From Armatimonadota bacterium (GTDB taxonomy: Bacteria > Armatimonadota > UBA5829 > DTJY01), in the NCBI GenBank assembly GCA_017993055.1, contig JAGONM010000004.1:94633-158632 (forward strand): a stretch of 64,000 nt of DNA, given 5' to 3'. The translations under genes and the position numbers were made by a program. This document shows positions 17,004-25,262 of this stretch, piece by piece. The notes under the pieces are model-generated. The model saw only the letters and a list, made by a program, of their open reading frames with translations, ran no database searches and was not told the DNA's origin. Numbering within the stretch: the stretch's first letter is position 1; each line of letters begins with the position of its first letter.

Positions 17004-17918
17004 ATGTGCCATATGGGTTTGATGACGCGTCGAGAATGCCTCAAGCTGGCAGCGGCCGCCGGGGTCGCGGCATGGATACCGACACCCTTGTTGGGGGCGG
17101 AACTGCAATCTCTCCCCGGCGCGGGTGCGACCGGAGACGGAAAGGAGGCCGAAGCAGACATGAAGCTCGGACTCGTAACATACAACATAGCCGGCAAGTG
17201 GGATCTGCCCACGCTGATCGAGAAGTGCGTTTCGGTCGGCATCGAGGGCGTCGAACTCAGGACGACACATGCTCACGGCGTCGAGCCGTCGCTCGGCAAG
17301 TCGCAGAGGCGGGAGGTTCGAAAGCGCTTCGGGGACTCCGGGATCGCACTGTGGGGTCTGGGGTCGGTCTGCGAGTTCCACCAGACTGATCCGGCCGTCG
17401 TGAAGAAGAACGTCGAGGATTGCCGGGCTTTTACGCTCCTTGCGGTCGATGTCGGCGCCAAGGGAGTCAAAGTCCGACCGAACGGCTTCCCTGAAGGTGT
17501 ATCCCGGGAGAAGACGCTCGAGCAGATCGGGCTTGCGCTGAGGGAGTGTGGTCGGTTCGCGGCCGATCACGGTGTCGAGATATGGCTTGAGGTTCACGGC
17601 AAGGATACCTGCCACCCGCCTCATATCCGGGCGATTCTCGACCACTGCGATCATCGGTCGGTCGGGGCGTGCTGGAACTCGAACGCGGCCGATATCAAAG
17701 ACGGCTCAGTCAGTGAGTACTTCGAACTCCTGCGGCCGGATATCAAGTCTTGCCACATCAACCAGATCTGGACCCCCTCGTATCCATGGCGTGAACTATT
17801 CCGGCTTCTGAAGGCGTCGAAATACGATCGTTTCACCCTGGCGGAGATTCCAGAGAGCGCGGACCCGGACGCGGTGCTGCGCTACTACCGTGCGCTGTGG
17901 GCGGAGTTGACCAGATGA
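17004..17918 (+). CDS. Tat-signal sugar phosphate isomerase/epimerase-like TIM barrel (copy 1)
   Basis: 304 residues from the ATG at 17004; ATGs at 17013 and 17022 also fit, and none has a strong ribosome-binding site. TRRECLKLAAAAGVAAW is a twin-arginine signal with Cys in place of the usual Phe. The body is a xylose-isomerase-like AP-endonuclease-2 TIM barrel (LGLVTYNIAGKWDLPTLIEKC, GIEGVELRTTHAHG, WLEVHGKDTCHPP, ACWNSNAADI, CHINQIW). Members isomerise or epimerise free or phosphorylated sugars, and relatives act beside Gfo/Idh/MocA enzymes. It overlaps the next gene by 4 bases. The precise reaction is unknown. Confidence 0.82.
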   Translation: MCHMGLMTRRECLKLAAAAGVAAWIPTPLLGAELQSLPGAGATGDGKEAEADMKLGLVTYNIAGKWDLPTLIEKCVSVGIEGVELRTTHAHGVEPSLGKSQRREVRKRFGDSGIALWGLGSVCEFHQTDPAVVKKNVEDCRAFTLLAVDVGAKGVKVRPNGFPEGVSREKTLEQIGLALRECGRFAADHGVEIWLEVHGKDTCHPPHIRAILDHCDHRSVGACWNSNAADIKDGSVSEYFELLRPDIKSCHINQIWTPSYPWRELFRLLKASKYDRFTLAEIPESADPDAVLRYYRALWAELTR

Positions 17919-18814
17919 TGAACAGGCGAGGGTTCCTCCAGACCGCCGGATTGCTTGCCGCGGGTGCCCTCGGCGGCCTGTCCGCACGGTCCGCGGCCGC
18001 CGGGCCGATCACGCGCAAGGGTGACTCTGTCTTCCGGGTCGGGTGTGCCGCGTTTTCCTACCGCAAATACATGACGGCACAGGAATCGCCGATGACGTGG
18101 GACGACTTCCTGAATGTCGCCGCGGAGATGGGCCTGGACGGGGTGGAACTTACCTCCTACTACTTTCCGCCGGACGTGGACGTTGCCTACATCAACCGCG
18201 TGAAGCGCAGGGCTTTTCTGCTCGGCTTGGATATCTGCGCCACCTCGGTCGGCAACCGGTTCACGCATCCCGCCGGCGCCGAGCGCGACAAGCAGATCGC
18301 TCTCGTGAAGGCATGGATAGACCATGCGTCCGAGATGGGCGCTCCGTGCATGCGCGTGTTCGCAGGGAGTGTGCCGCAGAACTCGTCGTCCGAGCAGGCA
18401 ATGAAGTGGGTGGTCGAGTGCCTCGAGGAATGTGTTCCTCTGGCCGAGCAGCGAGGCGTGATCCTGGCGCTCGAAAACCATGGAGGAGTGACTGCCGGGG
18501 CCGGCCAGATCGTCTCGATGATCGAAGCCGTCAAGTCCGACTGGGTCGGTATCAATCTGGACGCCGGCAACTTCCGTACGGACGATCCCTATGCCGACAT
18601 CGCTCTAGCTGCTCCCTATGCCGTCACAACGCATATCAAGACGGAGGTGCGACCGGCAGGGCAGGATGCCCGTGCCGTGGATCTTAAGAAGGTGACTGAG
18701 ATACTGAGCGGAATCGGCTACCGCGGATATCTTACGCTGGAGTATGAGGGTCAGGAAGATCCGAAGACCGGAGTTCCGGGTTTCATTCGCAAGTTGAAGG
18801 ACGTTGTCGGGTAG
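17915..18814 (+). CDS. Tat-signal sugar phosphate isomerase/epimerase-like TIM barrel (copy 2)
   Basis: 299 residues; the ATG at 17915 overlaps the upstream TGA (ATGA), indicating translational coupling. MMNRRGFLQTAGLLAAGALGG is a good Tat signal. The TIM barrel has the metal-ligand pattern expected of the family: GLDGVELTSYYFPP, LENHGGVTAGAG, GINLDAGNFRTDDP, TTHIKTEV and YLTLEYEGQEDP. It is a paralogue of the next gene, sharing the ALENHGG/TIENHGG and EYEG/EFEG ends. Likely exported with metal bound, working on oxidised sugar intermediates made by the Tat-exported dehydrogenases. Confidence 0.87.
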   Translation: MMNRRGFLQTAGLLAAGALGGLSARSAAAGPITRKGDSVFRVGCAAFSYRKYMTAQESPMTWDDFLNVAAEMGLDGVELTSYYFPPDVDVAYINRVKRRAFLLGLDICATSVGNRFTHPAGAERDKQIALVKAWIDHASEMGAPCMRVFAGSVPQNSSSEQAMKWVVECLEECVPLAEQRGVILALENHGGVTAGAGQIVSMIEAVKSDWVGINLDAGNFRTDDPYADIALAAPYAVTTHIKTEVRPAGQDARAVDLKKVTEILSGIGYRGYLTLEYEGQEDPKTGVPGFIRKLKDVVG

Positions 18815-18839
18815 AGAGCCTGCCCAATGGAGGTAAGCA

Positions 18840-19745
18840 ATGAGGATTCTTAGAGTGAGTGTCGGCTTGGTGCTGGGAGGTGCAGTTATTATGACCGCAA
18901 TGTTGGCCGGTCCTGTGGAATCGAAGGCTCCGACGCCTCGTAAACCTCGGGTGTACATCGCTTGTGAGACGTACAGCATAAGGAACGTCATGTCGAAGGA
19001 GCCCGCCGAGGGCAAGTACGACCATATCGGCGTCATGAAGCTCATGAAGGAACTCGGCATGAAGGGCGTGACGTTGAACGACATCTGGCTGAAGTCGGCT
19101 ACCGACACCGCGTATCTCGACCAGATCAAGAAGGCCGCCAAGGACAGCGGCATCATCATCGCAGGACTTATATGCGAGGGCAACCTCTCGACGACCGACG
19201 ACGAAGCCTGGAACAGACAGATCGAGGTAGATGCCGAGAAGATGCGGGCGGCTGCATACCTCGGCGCGCCGTTGGTCCGGCTGAACCTGGGCGGCCTCGG
19301 CGACCAGGCGAAGGACGATACCATCGGCACGGAGAGGTGCATCGCCGCGTTCAAGAAGCTCCTTCCGCTCGCGAAGGAACTCAATGTCAAGATGACGATA
19401 GAGAACCACGGCGGGCCGTCGAAGAAGGCCGACAACATCATTCGAATCATCAAGGAGACCGATCCGAAGTGGGTCGGCTCATGCCTCGACTTCAAGAACT
19501 GGCCGCAGGATCTGATCCTCGAGGAGAACGCCAAGCTCGCTCCTTACGCCTACCATGTTCACGCCAAGGCGCATACCTTCGGCGAGGACGGCGAGGAGAC
19601 GGTCGTACCGTTCGGAAAGGTTCTACAGATGCTCAAGGATGCGCGGTATAGGGGCGCGGTCTCGATTGAGTTCGAGGGCGGCGGCGACCAGATCGAGGGC
19701 GTCAAGAAGACCCGCGACCTGATTCTGAAATACTGGAAGATGTAG
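18840..19745 (+). CDS. Secreted sugar phosphate isomerase/epimerase-like TIM barrel (copy 3)
   Basis: 301 residues with a Sec-type signal (residues 1-27) in place of the Tat signal of its two neighbours. GGAGG lies 5 bases before the ATG. The barrel motifs are IACETYSIRNVM, GMKGVTLNDIWLK, IIIAGLICEGN, TIENHGGPSKKAD, SCLDFKNWPQD and HVHAKAHTFG, ending in VSIEFEGGGD. It is the last gene of the island and is followed by a convergent terminator hairpin. The change from Tat to Sec within a set of three related enzymes suggests that this one folds or gains metal outside. Confidence 0.85.
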   Translation: MRILRVSVGLVLGGAVIMTAMLAGPVESKAPTPRKPRVYIACETYSIRNVMSKEPAEGKYDHIGVMKLMKELGMKGVTLNDIWLKSATDTAYLDQIKKAAKDSGIIIAGLICEGNLSTTDDEAWNRQIEVDAEKMRAAAYLGAPLVRLNLGGLGDQAKDDTIGTERCIAAFKKLLPLAKELNVKMTIENHGGPSKKADNIIRIIKETDPKWVGSCLDFKNWPQDLILEENAKLAPYAYHVHAKAHTFGEDGEETVVPFGKVLQMLKDARYRGAVSIEFEGGGDQIEGVKKTRDLILKYWKM

Positions 19746-19802
19746 CAGGAGACGGCGGGATTCAGCCCGAAGCCGGGAGAACGGAGAGCGCAGAAAGAAA
19801 TT

Positions 19803-19827
19803 GGGGCAGGAGTTCGACTCCTGCCCC
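19803..19827. terminator. Bidirectional terminator hairpin between convergent genes
   Basis: A perfect 11-bp stem, GGGGCAGGAGT/ACTCCTGCCCC, with loop TCG. It lies between the island end (plus) and the DUF362 gene (minus). On the minus strand it is followed by a T-rich AATTTCTTTCT stretch; on the plus strand there is no U-run. Confidence 0.75.
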
Positions 19828-19861
19828 GATGGCATTGTGTGCTGCCGTCCGCAGTCACCCG

Positions 19862-20968
19862 TCACTCAACTTCTTCCAGTTCGTATTCGCTCGACCCAAG
19901 CCCGAGCTTCTCCGCCGCGCGCACCTGGATGTACGGGTCCTTGCCGTGGATGCGGTGAAAGAGGTGTCTGCCCTCCTGGTCGTTCATGACGAGCGGCGGC
20001 GGCACTGTCCCCGGGAGAAGGCTGCGTCGGTCAATGCTGTCGAGCGTAGCCTGCTCTATGGAAACGATGTCCTTTGCGGCGAAGATGCCGATGTCCGGCA
20101 CGAGGTTGGCGCTCGTGAAGCCCCAGCAGTCGCAGTACGGCGTGACGTTGAGCGCGAAGTTGATGAACGCCGCGTTCCCTTGCGGGAAACGGCTCATGAC
20201 CGCCTGGACGGCGATGGCCGTCAGTTCCTGAAACGAGGCGGCGATCTCGTCGCGGATCGAGAGCGCCCCCGTAGGGCATAGATCGTTGCACTCGAGGCAG
20301 AAGTTGCATTCGTGGAAGCCGACATGCAGCTTCATATCGTCGGCGAAGCGCATCGCGCGTACTCGACAGTGTTCCGCGCACTTCGCGCAGCCGTCGGAGT
20401 AGTGCGTGCATTTGTCCGCGTCCCAGTAAGGATCCGCATGCTGGACCATGTGCATTGCGCTTCGATTCTTGCCGATCATCGCCCCTAGCGCGATGTTCTT
20501 GATGGAGGCGCCGAAGCCCGTGTTCCCGTGCCCTTTGACGTGCGACAGGCATACCAGATAGTCGGCATCCCATACCTCTCCGCCGATCTGCAGCTCAGGC
20601 AGGTTCTTGTAGTCAATGCGATGGGCGTAGAAGTATTTGTCGCCGCTCCCCGCGGCTGGAAGGATAGGGCAGCCGATCGTCTCCGTCGTGTAGCCTCTCT
20701 CGACGGCCGACATTGCCCCTCCGAGCGTGTCTGTGACGAACGGACGCCCACCGGCGCATCTGATGAACGAGACGAGTCTGCGGACGAACAGCGGGTGGAT
20801 CGTCGAGTAGCCGATGTTCCCGCCGAGGTGCATCTTGATGCAGACCCGCTTGTCCTTGAGTTCGGGCGCGATGCTGAGGCGATCGAGGACGCGGTCGAAC
20901 TTGGCTGGGAGAGTCGAGTCCGCCTTGAGTTCGCGCGCGACAGCCGAGGCGAAGAATACCTTGCTCAT
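19862..20968 (-). CDS. DUF362 protein with two 4Fe-4S ferredoxin motifs
   Basis: 368 residues. The N-terminal 180 residues are the DUF362 domain (KMHLGGNIGYSTIHPLF, GGRPFVTDT, LVCLSHVKGHGNTGFGASIKN). Then come two iron-sulfur motifs: a divergent CTHYSDGCAKCAEHC (about residues 187-201) and a canonical CNFCLECNDLCPTGAL (about 221-236). The C-terminal part returns to the DUF362 fold. The family is widespread but its reaction is unclear; an electron-transfer role is likely. It has no signal peptide, so it is cytoplasmic. A near-perfect promoter lies upstream and it is a single-gene unit. Confidence 0.85.
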   Translation of the reverse strand: MSKVFFASAVARELKADSTLPAKFDRVLDRLSIAPELKDKRVCIKMHLGGNIGYSTIHPLFVRRLVSFIRCAGGRPFVTDTLGGAMSAVERGYTTETIGCPILPAAGSGDKYFYAHRIDYKNLPELQIGGEVWDADYLVCLSHVKGHGNTGFGASIKNIALGAMIGKNRSAMHMVQHADPYWDADKCTHYSDGCAKCAEHCRVRAMRFADDMKLHVGFHECNFCLECNDLCPTGALSIRDEIAASFQELTAIAVQAVMSRFPQGNAAFINFALNVTPYCDCWGFTSANLVPDIGIFAAKDIVSIEQATLDSIDRRSLLPGTVPPPLVMNDQEGRHLFHRIHGKDPYIQVRAAEKLGLGSSEYELEEVE

Positions 20969-21009
20969 TCCAGTGATTGCTCCCTGATGAAGTGGGTTTA
21001 CGCGCCCTG

Positions 21010-21038
21010 ATTATCCCCGAACCGGCGCCGGGTGTCAA
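21010..21038 (-). promoter_or_regulatory. Sigma70 promoter of the DUF362 gene
   Basis: On the minus strand TTGACA (21038-21033) is followed after 17 bases by GATAAT (21015-21010), about 42 bases before the start codon. Confidence 0.75.
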
Positions 21039-21064
21039 GGTTTCATCGGTCGGGGAGGCCGACT

Positions 21065-22015
21065 TCAGTTGAGGATCGAGCCTCTTGACGTGATCACGGT
21101 CGCGCCGGCGCCTCCCAGGCTCACGGCCGCCGGCATTTGCCAGGGATACGGCAGGATGCGTCTCGGTCTCGCGGCGAACAGGCGCTCGAGCAGATCGTCG
21201 GCGGGATCGGCTGCCGGCCGCGATGCGACCGTCGTGCGAGGCATGTTCGGCGCGAGCTGAGACCGGTATGACGCGTACAGCTTGGGCGTTTCGTACACGA
21301 CCAGGAGGTTCGTCATGCTGCGGGCGGGCCTGACGATCGTACTGCCGCGGTAGTAGAGGGCGGTGGAACTGCCGCCGTCGAGGTTCAGCGCGTCAACTGC
21401 GCCGAGGTGGCGCATGACCTTCGCCAGTTCGCTCAGGTATACGGGGGTGCTCGTCGTGACGAGTATCAGCTTGTTCGAGTCGGTCATGCCGACCGCCGTG
21501 CGCGGCTTCCGCCTGAAGATCTCCGGGTCCCGGAAGCCCTCCGACTTCGGCGCTACCGACGGCTTGCCGTTCCGTACAAGCGTGGGTCCGGTGCAGAGAA
21601 CCGTCCGGCAGCCCGCCCAGTCGGAGGTTCGCCCTTCTCTCATGCTCTTGAAGTCCACTCGCCCTTGGTCCGTGACGCACAGGGCGACGCCTACAGATCC
21701 CGAGTGAACCAGCTTGCCCTCGATTACGATGTCTCCCGTGGGCCTGTAACTGCGGGTGCAGAAGAACGTACCGGTGATCGCCGCCGTAGGATTCAGCCTC
21801 TCGACCATCGCCCCGAATGTCTCGCTGGTGCCCGTGCCGTTCTTCGCAAGGGCGGGGGTGACGCGCACGTTCGGAGATGCCATGTTGACGTAGACGACGT
21901 TGGCCGACACGCCGCTCCAGCGCACTTTGGTGTAGGAGACGTTCTCGCCGTAGGCCAGTTCAGCGGCATACAGCAGGAAGGAAACGGCGAACAGCAGCGT
22001 CATCCTGGTTCTCAT
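21065..22015 (-). CDS. Secreted phosphodiester glycosidase (NAGPA-domain) protein
   Basis: 316 residues from the ATG at 22015, chosen over one 7 codons upstream because GAGGAG lies just before it. Residues 1-23 are a Sec signal. The NAGPA domain (PF09992) is shown by NPTAAITGTFFC, GKLVHSGSVGVALCV, GCRTVLCTGPTLV, RTAVGMTDSNKLILVTT and the hallmark DALNLDGGSSTALYYRG. Family members cleave GlcNAc-1-phosphodiester bonds or hydrolyse wall-linked glycosides (for example teichoic-acid or exopolysaccharide phosphodiesters). The C-terminal 70 residues, after LLVVYE, are extra and rich in Pro and Arg. The location beside two secreted cell-wall amidases is suggestive. Confidence 0.85.
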   Translation of the reverse strand: MRTRMTLLFAVSFLLYAAELAYGENVSYTKVRWSGVSANVVYVNMASPNVRVTPALAKNGTGTSETFGAMVERLNPTAAITGTFFCTRSYRPTGDIVIEGKLVHSGSVGVALCVTDQGRVDFKSMREGRTSDWAGCRTVLCTGPTLVRNGKPSVAPKSEGFRDPEIFRRKPRTAVGMTDSNKLILVTTSTPVYLSELAKVMRHLGAVDALNLDGGSSTALYYRGSTIVRPARSMTNLLVVYETPKLYASYRSQLAPNMPRTTVASRPAADPADDLLERLFAARPRRILPYPWQMPAAVSLGGAGATVITSRGSILN

Positions 22016-22050
22016 GGCACCTCTCCTCATGTTCAAACTCTCACTGCTGA

Positions 22051-22150
22051 GCTTGCATGATCCGTGCCGAACCGCCTACGGTAAGTACCGGTTTTCTGGA
22101 TGCGAGTGACGCCGGATCGGAACCGCCGGAACAAGCCGGTATTATTACCT
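22051..22150 (+). promoter_or_regulatory. Conserved upstream element A of the amidase pair
   Basis: These 100 bases align without a gap to 25021-25120, with about 74 identities by hand count. Most conserved are the first 25 bases and the block holding three GCCGG direct repeats (22111, 22125, 22135) followed by TATTATTACC. The spacing between repeats (14 and 10) is the same in both copies. The element ends 18 bases before a -35 box, so it is placed like an activator or repressor site. Confidence 0.6.
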
Positions 22151-22168
22151 GTTTTCCGTGTTTGGTGC

Positions 22169-22197
22169 TTGACAGCCCGAAAGCAGGCAAATATACT
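22169..22197 (+). promoter_or_regulatory. Strong sigma70 promoter of amidase A
   Basis: TTGACA (22169-22174), 17-base spacer, TATACT (22192-22197), then GGGAAAGTA, which is repeated exactly at the second amidase promoter. The start codon is about 353 bases downstream of the predicted start site, a long leader. Confidence 0.8.
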
Positions 22198-22324
22198 GGG
22201 AAAGTAGATTACTTGCCGTAGGCGTGGGTCGGATAGTCTGCAGAGGCAGGATGTGCAGAGACACTCGCGTCCGGGCGCATGATGGTTTGCGTTCTGCTTG
22301 CAGTCTCGTTCTCAGCGCAGTTTT

Positions 22325-22527
22325 GGAGCGACGAAGATGCGACGGCCGAACGTTTCGAAACGCGAGTTCGTCTTCCTGGCGGGCGAGCGAAGCTTGGAAG
22401 CCCGAATCCTCAATACGTCTTCGGACGTGCTGGGATCGGGCTTCTTGAGTTACCGACCCAGCATGGGAGAGGGGTGATGCGAACGGATCATATCTGCCCC
22501 GCAATCACCACCGGCTCATAAGGCCGG
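22325..22527 (+). promoter_or_regulatory. Structured 5' leader of amidase A (candidate cis-regulatory RNA)
   Basis: The leader holds, in order: box 1 GGAGCGACGAAGATG (22325-22339) and the following ACG-CCG-ACG spaced bases; a hairpin with a 9-bp outer stem (22397-22405 with 22436-22444), an inner ACGTC-TTCG-GACGT stem and a following TT; box 2 GGGGTGATGC (22471-22480) with ATATCTG; and a short CCGGC/GCCGG hairpin (22511-22527) just before the ribosome-binding site AGGAGG. The leader of amidase B has the same parts in the same order and at the same distance from the start codon. The first hairpin could be an attenuator. No known riboswitch class was recognised. The rest of the 540 bases from 22016 to 22556 holds no credible gene. 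Confidence 0.5.
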
Positions 22528-22556
22528 CAGCGACGATAAAAGGAGGTTGTTGAGAA

Positions 22557-24773
22557 ATGTTGAAGAAGTGCATTCTCTGTCTGTGCCTGATGTCTGTCGG
22601 CACATTGCTGGTGTCGGGTGCCTCTGCGCAGACTCCGGTGGACGCCGTCGCGAGTGCGGTCGCCAATAGCGGGGTCTTCCCGGAGGGCACGAGCGTAGTC
22701 GGTGTCACCTATGACGACACCAGCGCGGTAGTTGATCTGAGTGGCGAAGCCATCACTCCAAACTTCGGCGATGCTCTGTCGGATGCAATGGTTGAAGCCA
22801 TCACGGATGCTCTGGCCGAGTTTGAGAACATCAAGGCCATCGAAGTCACTGTTGCCGGCAAGCCTCTGTGGGAGTACCTCCCACAGGCCGACGCGTCCGT
22901 CGCGTCTACCGCGCCTTCCCTTCTCAGAGCCATGTCCGTGCAGGCTCCGCTGGTCTCCGGTGTGGCAGCCCTAACGAGCGAGTTGGCGGGCAAAGGCGTC
23001 GGCCTATACCCGAGCCACGGCATGTATTGGCATCAGGGCTACAACCGCTGGTTCGTTTCTATGCGGACCTTGTGTGGGCCGAATCCCAGTCCTCCTCTTC
23101 CCGCGGGGTGGGATTCGACTTGGCAGAGTGTCTACCAGCCGAGCAACTACTACTACTGGACAAAAGGCTTCCAGTGGGGATCGTTCTATGAGGACTATCG
23201 CACTCCGCAGGAGATCACCTTCCTAAAGGCTTACTGTGAGTCGTCAGGTGCGAACGTCATCGTGGGGAGAAACCTCGACAAGGCCGCGGGCGATTTCGAC
23301 TACAATGCCTACGGGTACCCAAACTGCGCGTATCCGATTCCGAAGTGGGCTACGGCTGCAAAGTACTACCTGCAGGATATCGGTGCGCCCGAGGCGGTCT
23401 GGAACGAGCCTTCTCTGACCGCTCAGACCGACAAGGATATCCGGGCGAGGCCGTACTGGACCAACTATAACATGGTTGAGCCCGTATTTGGCGAAAAGAA
23501 GTGGCCGCTGACCGCCGCCGAGAAGGATATCGTCAAGAACAGGCCGGACGTCTGGGAGAACTGGGTATCCATCCACTTGCACACCAATGCGGCTGGGGCC
23601 GGCACTGCTCGCGGCACCGAGACCTACTGGTATACCTCGACCTATCCGTGGCTGCAGTCGAAGGCTCAGGCTCTCGCCAAGTCGTTCAACGACGCCATGA
23701 TCAACGCCATCAAGAACGAGTACGATGGTTTCTGGGCGGAAGCCATGTACCCAGTCGGCCCGAACCCGCCGGAGTGGCCCAGCGGCACCTATCGCGGATA
23801 CGACCACGATGGGCCCAGCACTCCCAGTACCACTTCCGGATGGCAGGACCGCGGCGTCAAGACCAGCAACTTCGGCGAGATCCGTGAGGCCATGGTACCC
23901 GCGGTCTTGACGGAGCTTCTCTTCCATGACGATTGGAAGTTCTACCCTGACCACGTGTTCGCAATGGATCGAATCTTCCAGTCCACGGTTGCCTGGGGCA
24001 TGTACGAAGGGATCTGCAACCACTTCGGAGTTACCCCGAAGGCAAGGCTGGCTGCGGCCGTCGAGAGCATTGACGTCCCGCAGGTCGTTGCCCCGGGGCA
24101 GGCGTTCACCGGCGCGGTGACTGTCAAGAACCTCGGCCAGGCTTGGTGCTGGGGTGACAAGTGGGTGGATATGATCTACTTCCCTTACACGGTATGGTAC
24201 CTGGCCGCGGCTGCGGGCGATCCGTTCGTTCCGGCCGGTACGAAGCTCGCGGTGCCCAATGCTGCTCCCGTGTTCCCTGGCGACTCGCTCACGTTCAACC
24301 TGACGCTCACGGCGCCTGTCACAACCGGTCAGTACGCCACCGAATGGCAGATGCTGAAGGATGATGCACGGGGCGGTGCGTTCGGCGATGTCGCGTCGGC
24401 GCGGATAGAGGTTGCGAACTCCGTCGGCAAGGTAACGGCAGGCGGATGGTTCGATCTTGTGGGCAAGAAGGCTACATGCGGTTTCGTCTGCGAGTATGTT
24501 GATGGCGCGGCCGCTCCCACCGGCAGCCTTAGCTATCAAGACCACGACCTGAAGATGAGCGTGCAGGCTACCGAGATGATCGCGCTGGGAATCGCTGGCA
24601 ACCAGGCCTGGTTCTATGCGAACTGCACAATCAACGGTGAGCCGGGACACTGGTTCCGTGTGGATGTCACCGACAACGGTGAGCCCGGTAGCGCTGATGT
24701 GTTCAAGATCACACTGGATACCGGCTACACTGCGGGTGGAACCCTCGGTGGAGGGAATGTCCAGATCCACTAG
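22557..24773 (+). CDS. Secreted GerMN / N-acetylmuramoyl-L-alanine amidase (amidase A) with post-COAP-1-like C-terminus
   Basis: 738 residues with AGGAGG upstream and a Sec signal (1-24). Residues about 28-108 are a GerMN-like domain (VFPEGTSVVGV, AVVDLSGEA, IEVTVAGKPLWEYLP). Residues about 145-490 are an amidase_3 domain (PF01520). Visible zinc and catalytic candidates are His154 (PSHG), Glu219, His340 (SIHLHTNA, followed by GTETYWY) and Glu453 (PAVLTELLFHDD), so the active site looks intact; about 45 extra residues lie between the first His and Glu. Residues about 500-620 resemble the NBR1-type Ig-like domain, and about 625-738 a post-COAP-1-like domain (DNGEPGSADVFKITLD ... GGTLGGGN). The enzyme would cut the amide between MurNAc and the stem peptide. 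It is paralogous to the next gene up to the Ig domain only. Confidence 0.85.
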   Translation: MLKKCILCLCLMSVGTLLVSGASAQTPVDAVASAVANSGVFPEGTSVVGVTYDDTSAVVDLSGEAITPNFGDALSDAMVEAITDALAEFENIKAIEVTVAGKPLWEYLPQADASVASTAPSLLRAMSVQAPLVSGVAALTSELAGKGVGLYPSHGMYWHQGYNRWFVSMRTLCGPNPSPPLPAGWDSTWQSVYQPSNYYYWTKGFQWGSFYEDYRTPQEITFLKAYCESSGANVIVGRNLDKAAGDFDYNAYGYPNCAYPIPKWATAAKYYLQDIGAPEAVWNEPSLTAQTDKDIRARPYWTNYNMVEPVFGEKKWPLTAAEKDIVKNRPDVWENWVSIHLHTNAAGAGTARGTETYWYTSTYPWLQSKAQALAKSFNDAMINAIKNEYDGFWAEAMYPVGPNPPEWPSGTYRGYDHDGPSTPSTTSGWQDRGVKTSNFGEIREAMVPAVLTELLFHDDWKFYPDHVFAMDRIFQSTVAWGMYEGICNHFGVTPKARLAAAVESIDVPQVVAPGQAFTGAVTVKNLGQAWCWGDKWVDMIYFPYTVWYLAAAAGDPFVPAGTKLAVPNAAPVFPGDSLTFNLTLTAPVTTGQYATEWQMLKDDARGGAFGDVASARIEVANSVGKVTAGGWFDLVGKKATCGFVCEYVDGAAAPTGSLSYQDHDLKMSVQATEMIALGIAGNQAWFYANCTINGEPGHWFRVDVTDNGEPGSADVFKITLDTGYTAGGTLGGGNVQIH

Positions 24774-24820
24774 TGCCAGTGGCAGGCTCGAAGTTACCAT
24801 CTTCGAGTCAAATCGGCAGA

Positions 24821-24848
24821 CAGGCCCGGCGCGATGGCGCCGGGCCTG
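24821..24848 (+). terminator. Intrinsic terminator of amidase A
   Basis: A perfect 12-bp GC-rich stem (24821-24832 with 24837-24848) with loop GATG, followed by CTCTCTTAT. The stem sequence is nearly the same as that of the terminator at 28819-28847. From here to 25020 I see nothing else. Confidence 0.8.
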
Positions 24849-25020
24849 CTCTCTTATAGCCCACCCCGCTCTTGGCCTACCTTTGTCCCAGTTCACTACG
24901 GCGGAAAGGGTTTTATGCCATGGGAGGGATCTAGCGTAGGCGACGGCAAGGAAGAAGCGAGGGGCTGCATCGCCCCGCATCTTATGCCAAGTCTTCTCGT
25001 ACTCACAATCTGATCGCTAA

Positions 25021-25120
25021 GCTCGCATGATTCGTGCCCAGACGCCTGCGGCGAGTATCGGTTGCGCAGGGGCGAGCTTTGCCGGATTGTCACCGCCGGA
25101 AGCAGCCGGTATTATTACCA
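25021..25120 (+). promoter_or_regulatory. Conserved upstream element B of the amidase pair
   Basis: Gap-free counterpart of 22051-22150, with GCCGG repeats at 25081, 25095 and 25105 and the following TATTATTACC. Between the conserved blocks (bases 25061-25080) the two copies differ freely, as expected if the blocks are binding sites. Confidence 0.6.
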
Positions 25121-25137
25121 GTTTTTGCAGATACCAG

Positions 25138-25166
25138 TTGACAATGTCCGGACCCGCACTTATACT
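25138..25166 (+). promoter_or_regulatory. Strong sigma70 promoter of amidase B
   Basis: TTGACA (25138-25143), 17-base spacer, TATACT (25161-25166), then GGGAAAGTA exactly as in the amidase A promoter. The spacer sequence itself is not conserved. Confidence 0.8.
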
Positions 25167-25262
25167 GGGAAAGTAACTACTCCGGCTTCAGAACTTGCCG
25201 GGATTTCCACTTCCCCGGCTTCTGAGGCGTTTGGCGTTGGCATCTGTCTGCAATCCGGATCT

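Noticed and set aside
23244..24980. Long open frame of 578 codons opposite amidase A
   Set aside because: Composition is Arg/Val-rich with no domain pattern; it is the reverse-strand shadow of a gene with clear catalytic motifs.
25040..25120. Minus strand of the conserved element B resembles part of a cobalamin riboswitch (GGTGACAATCCGG, then CCCCTGCGCAACCG)
   Set aside because: The same positions are changed in element A, no B12 box is present and no gene follows in that direction.
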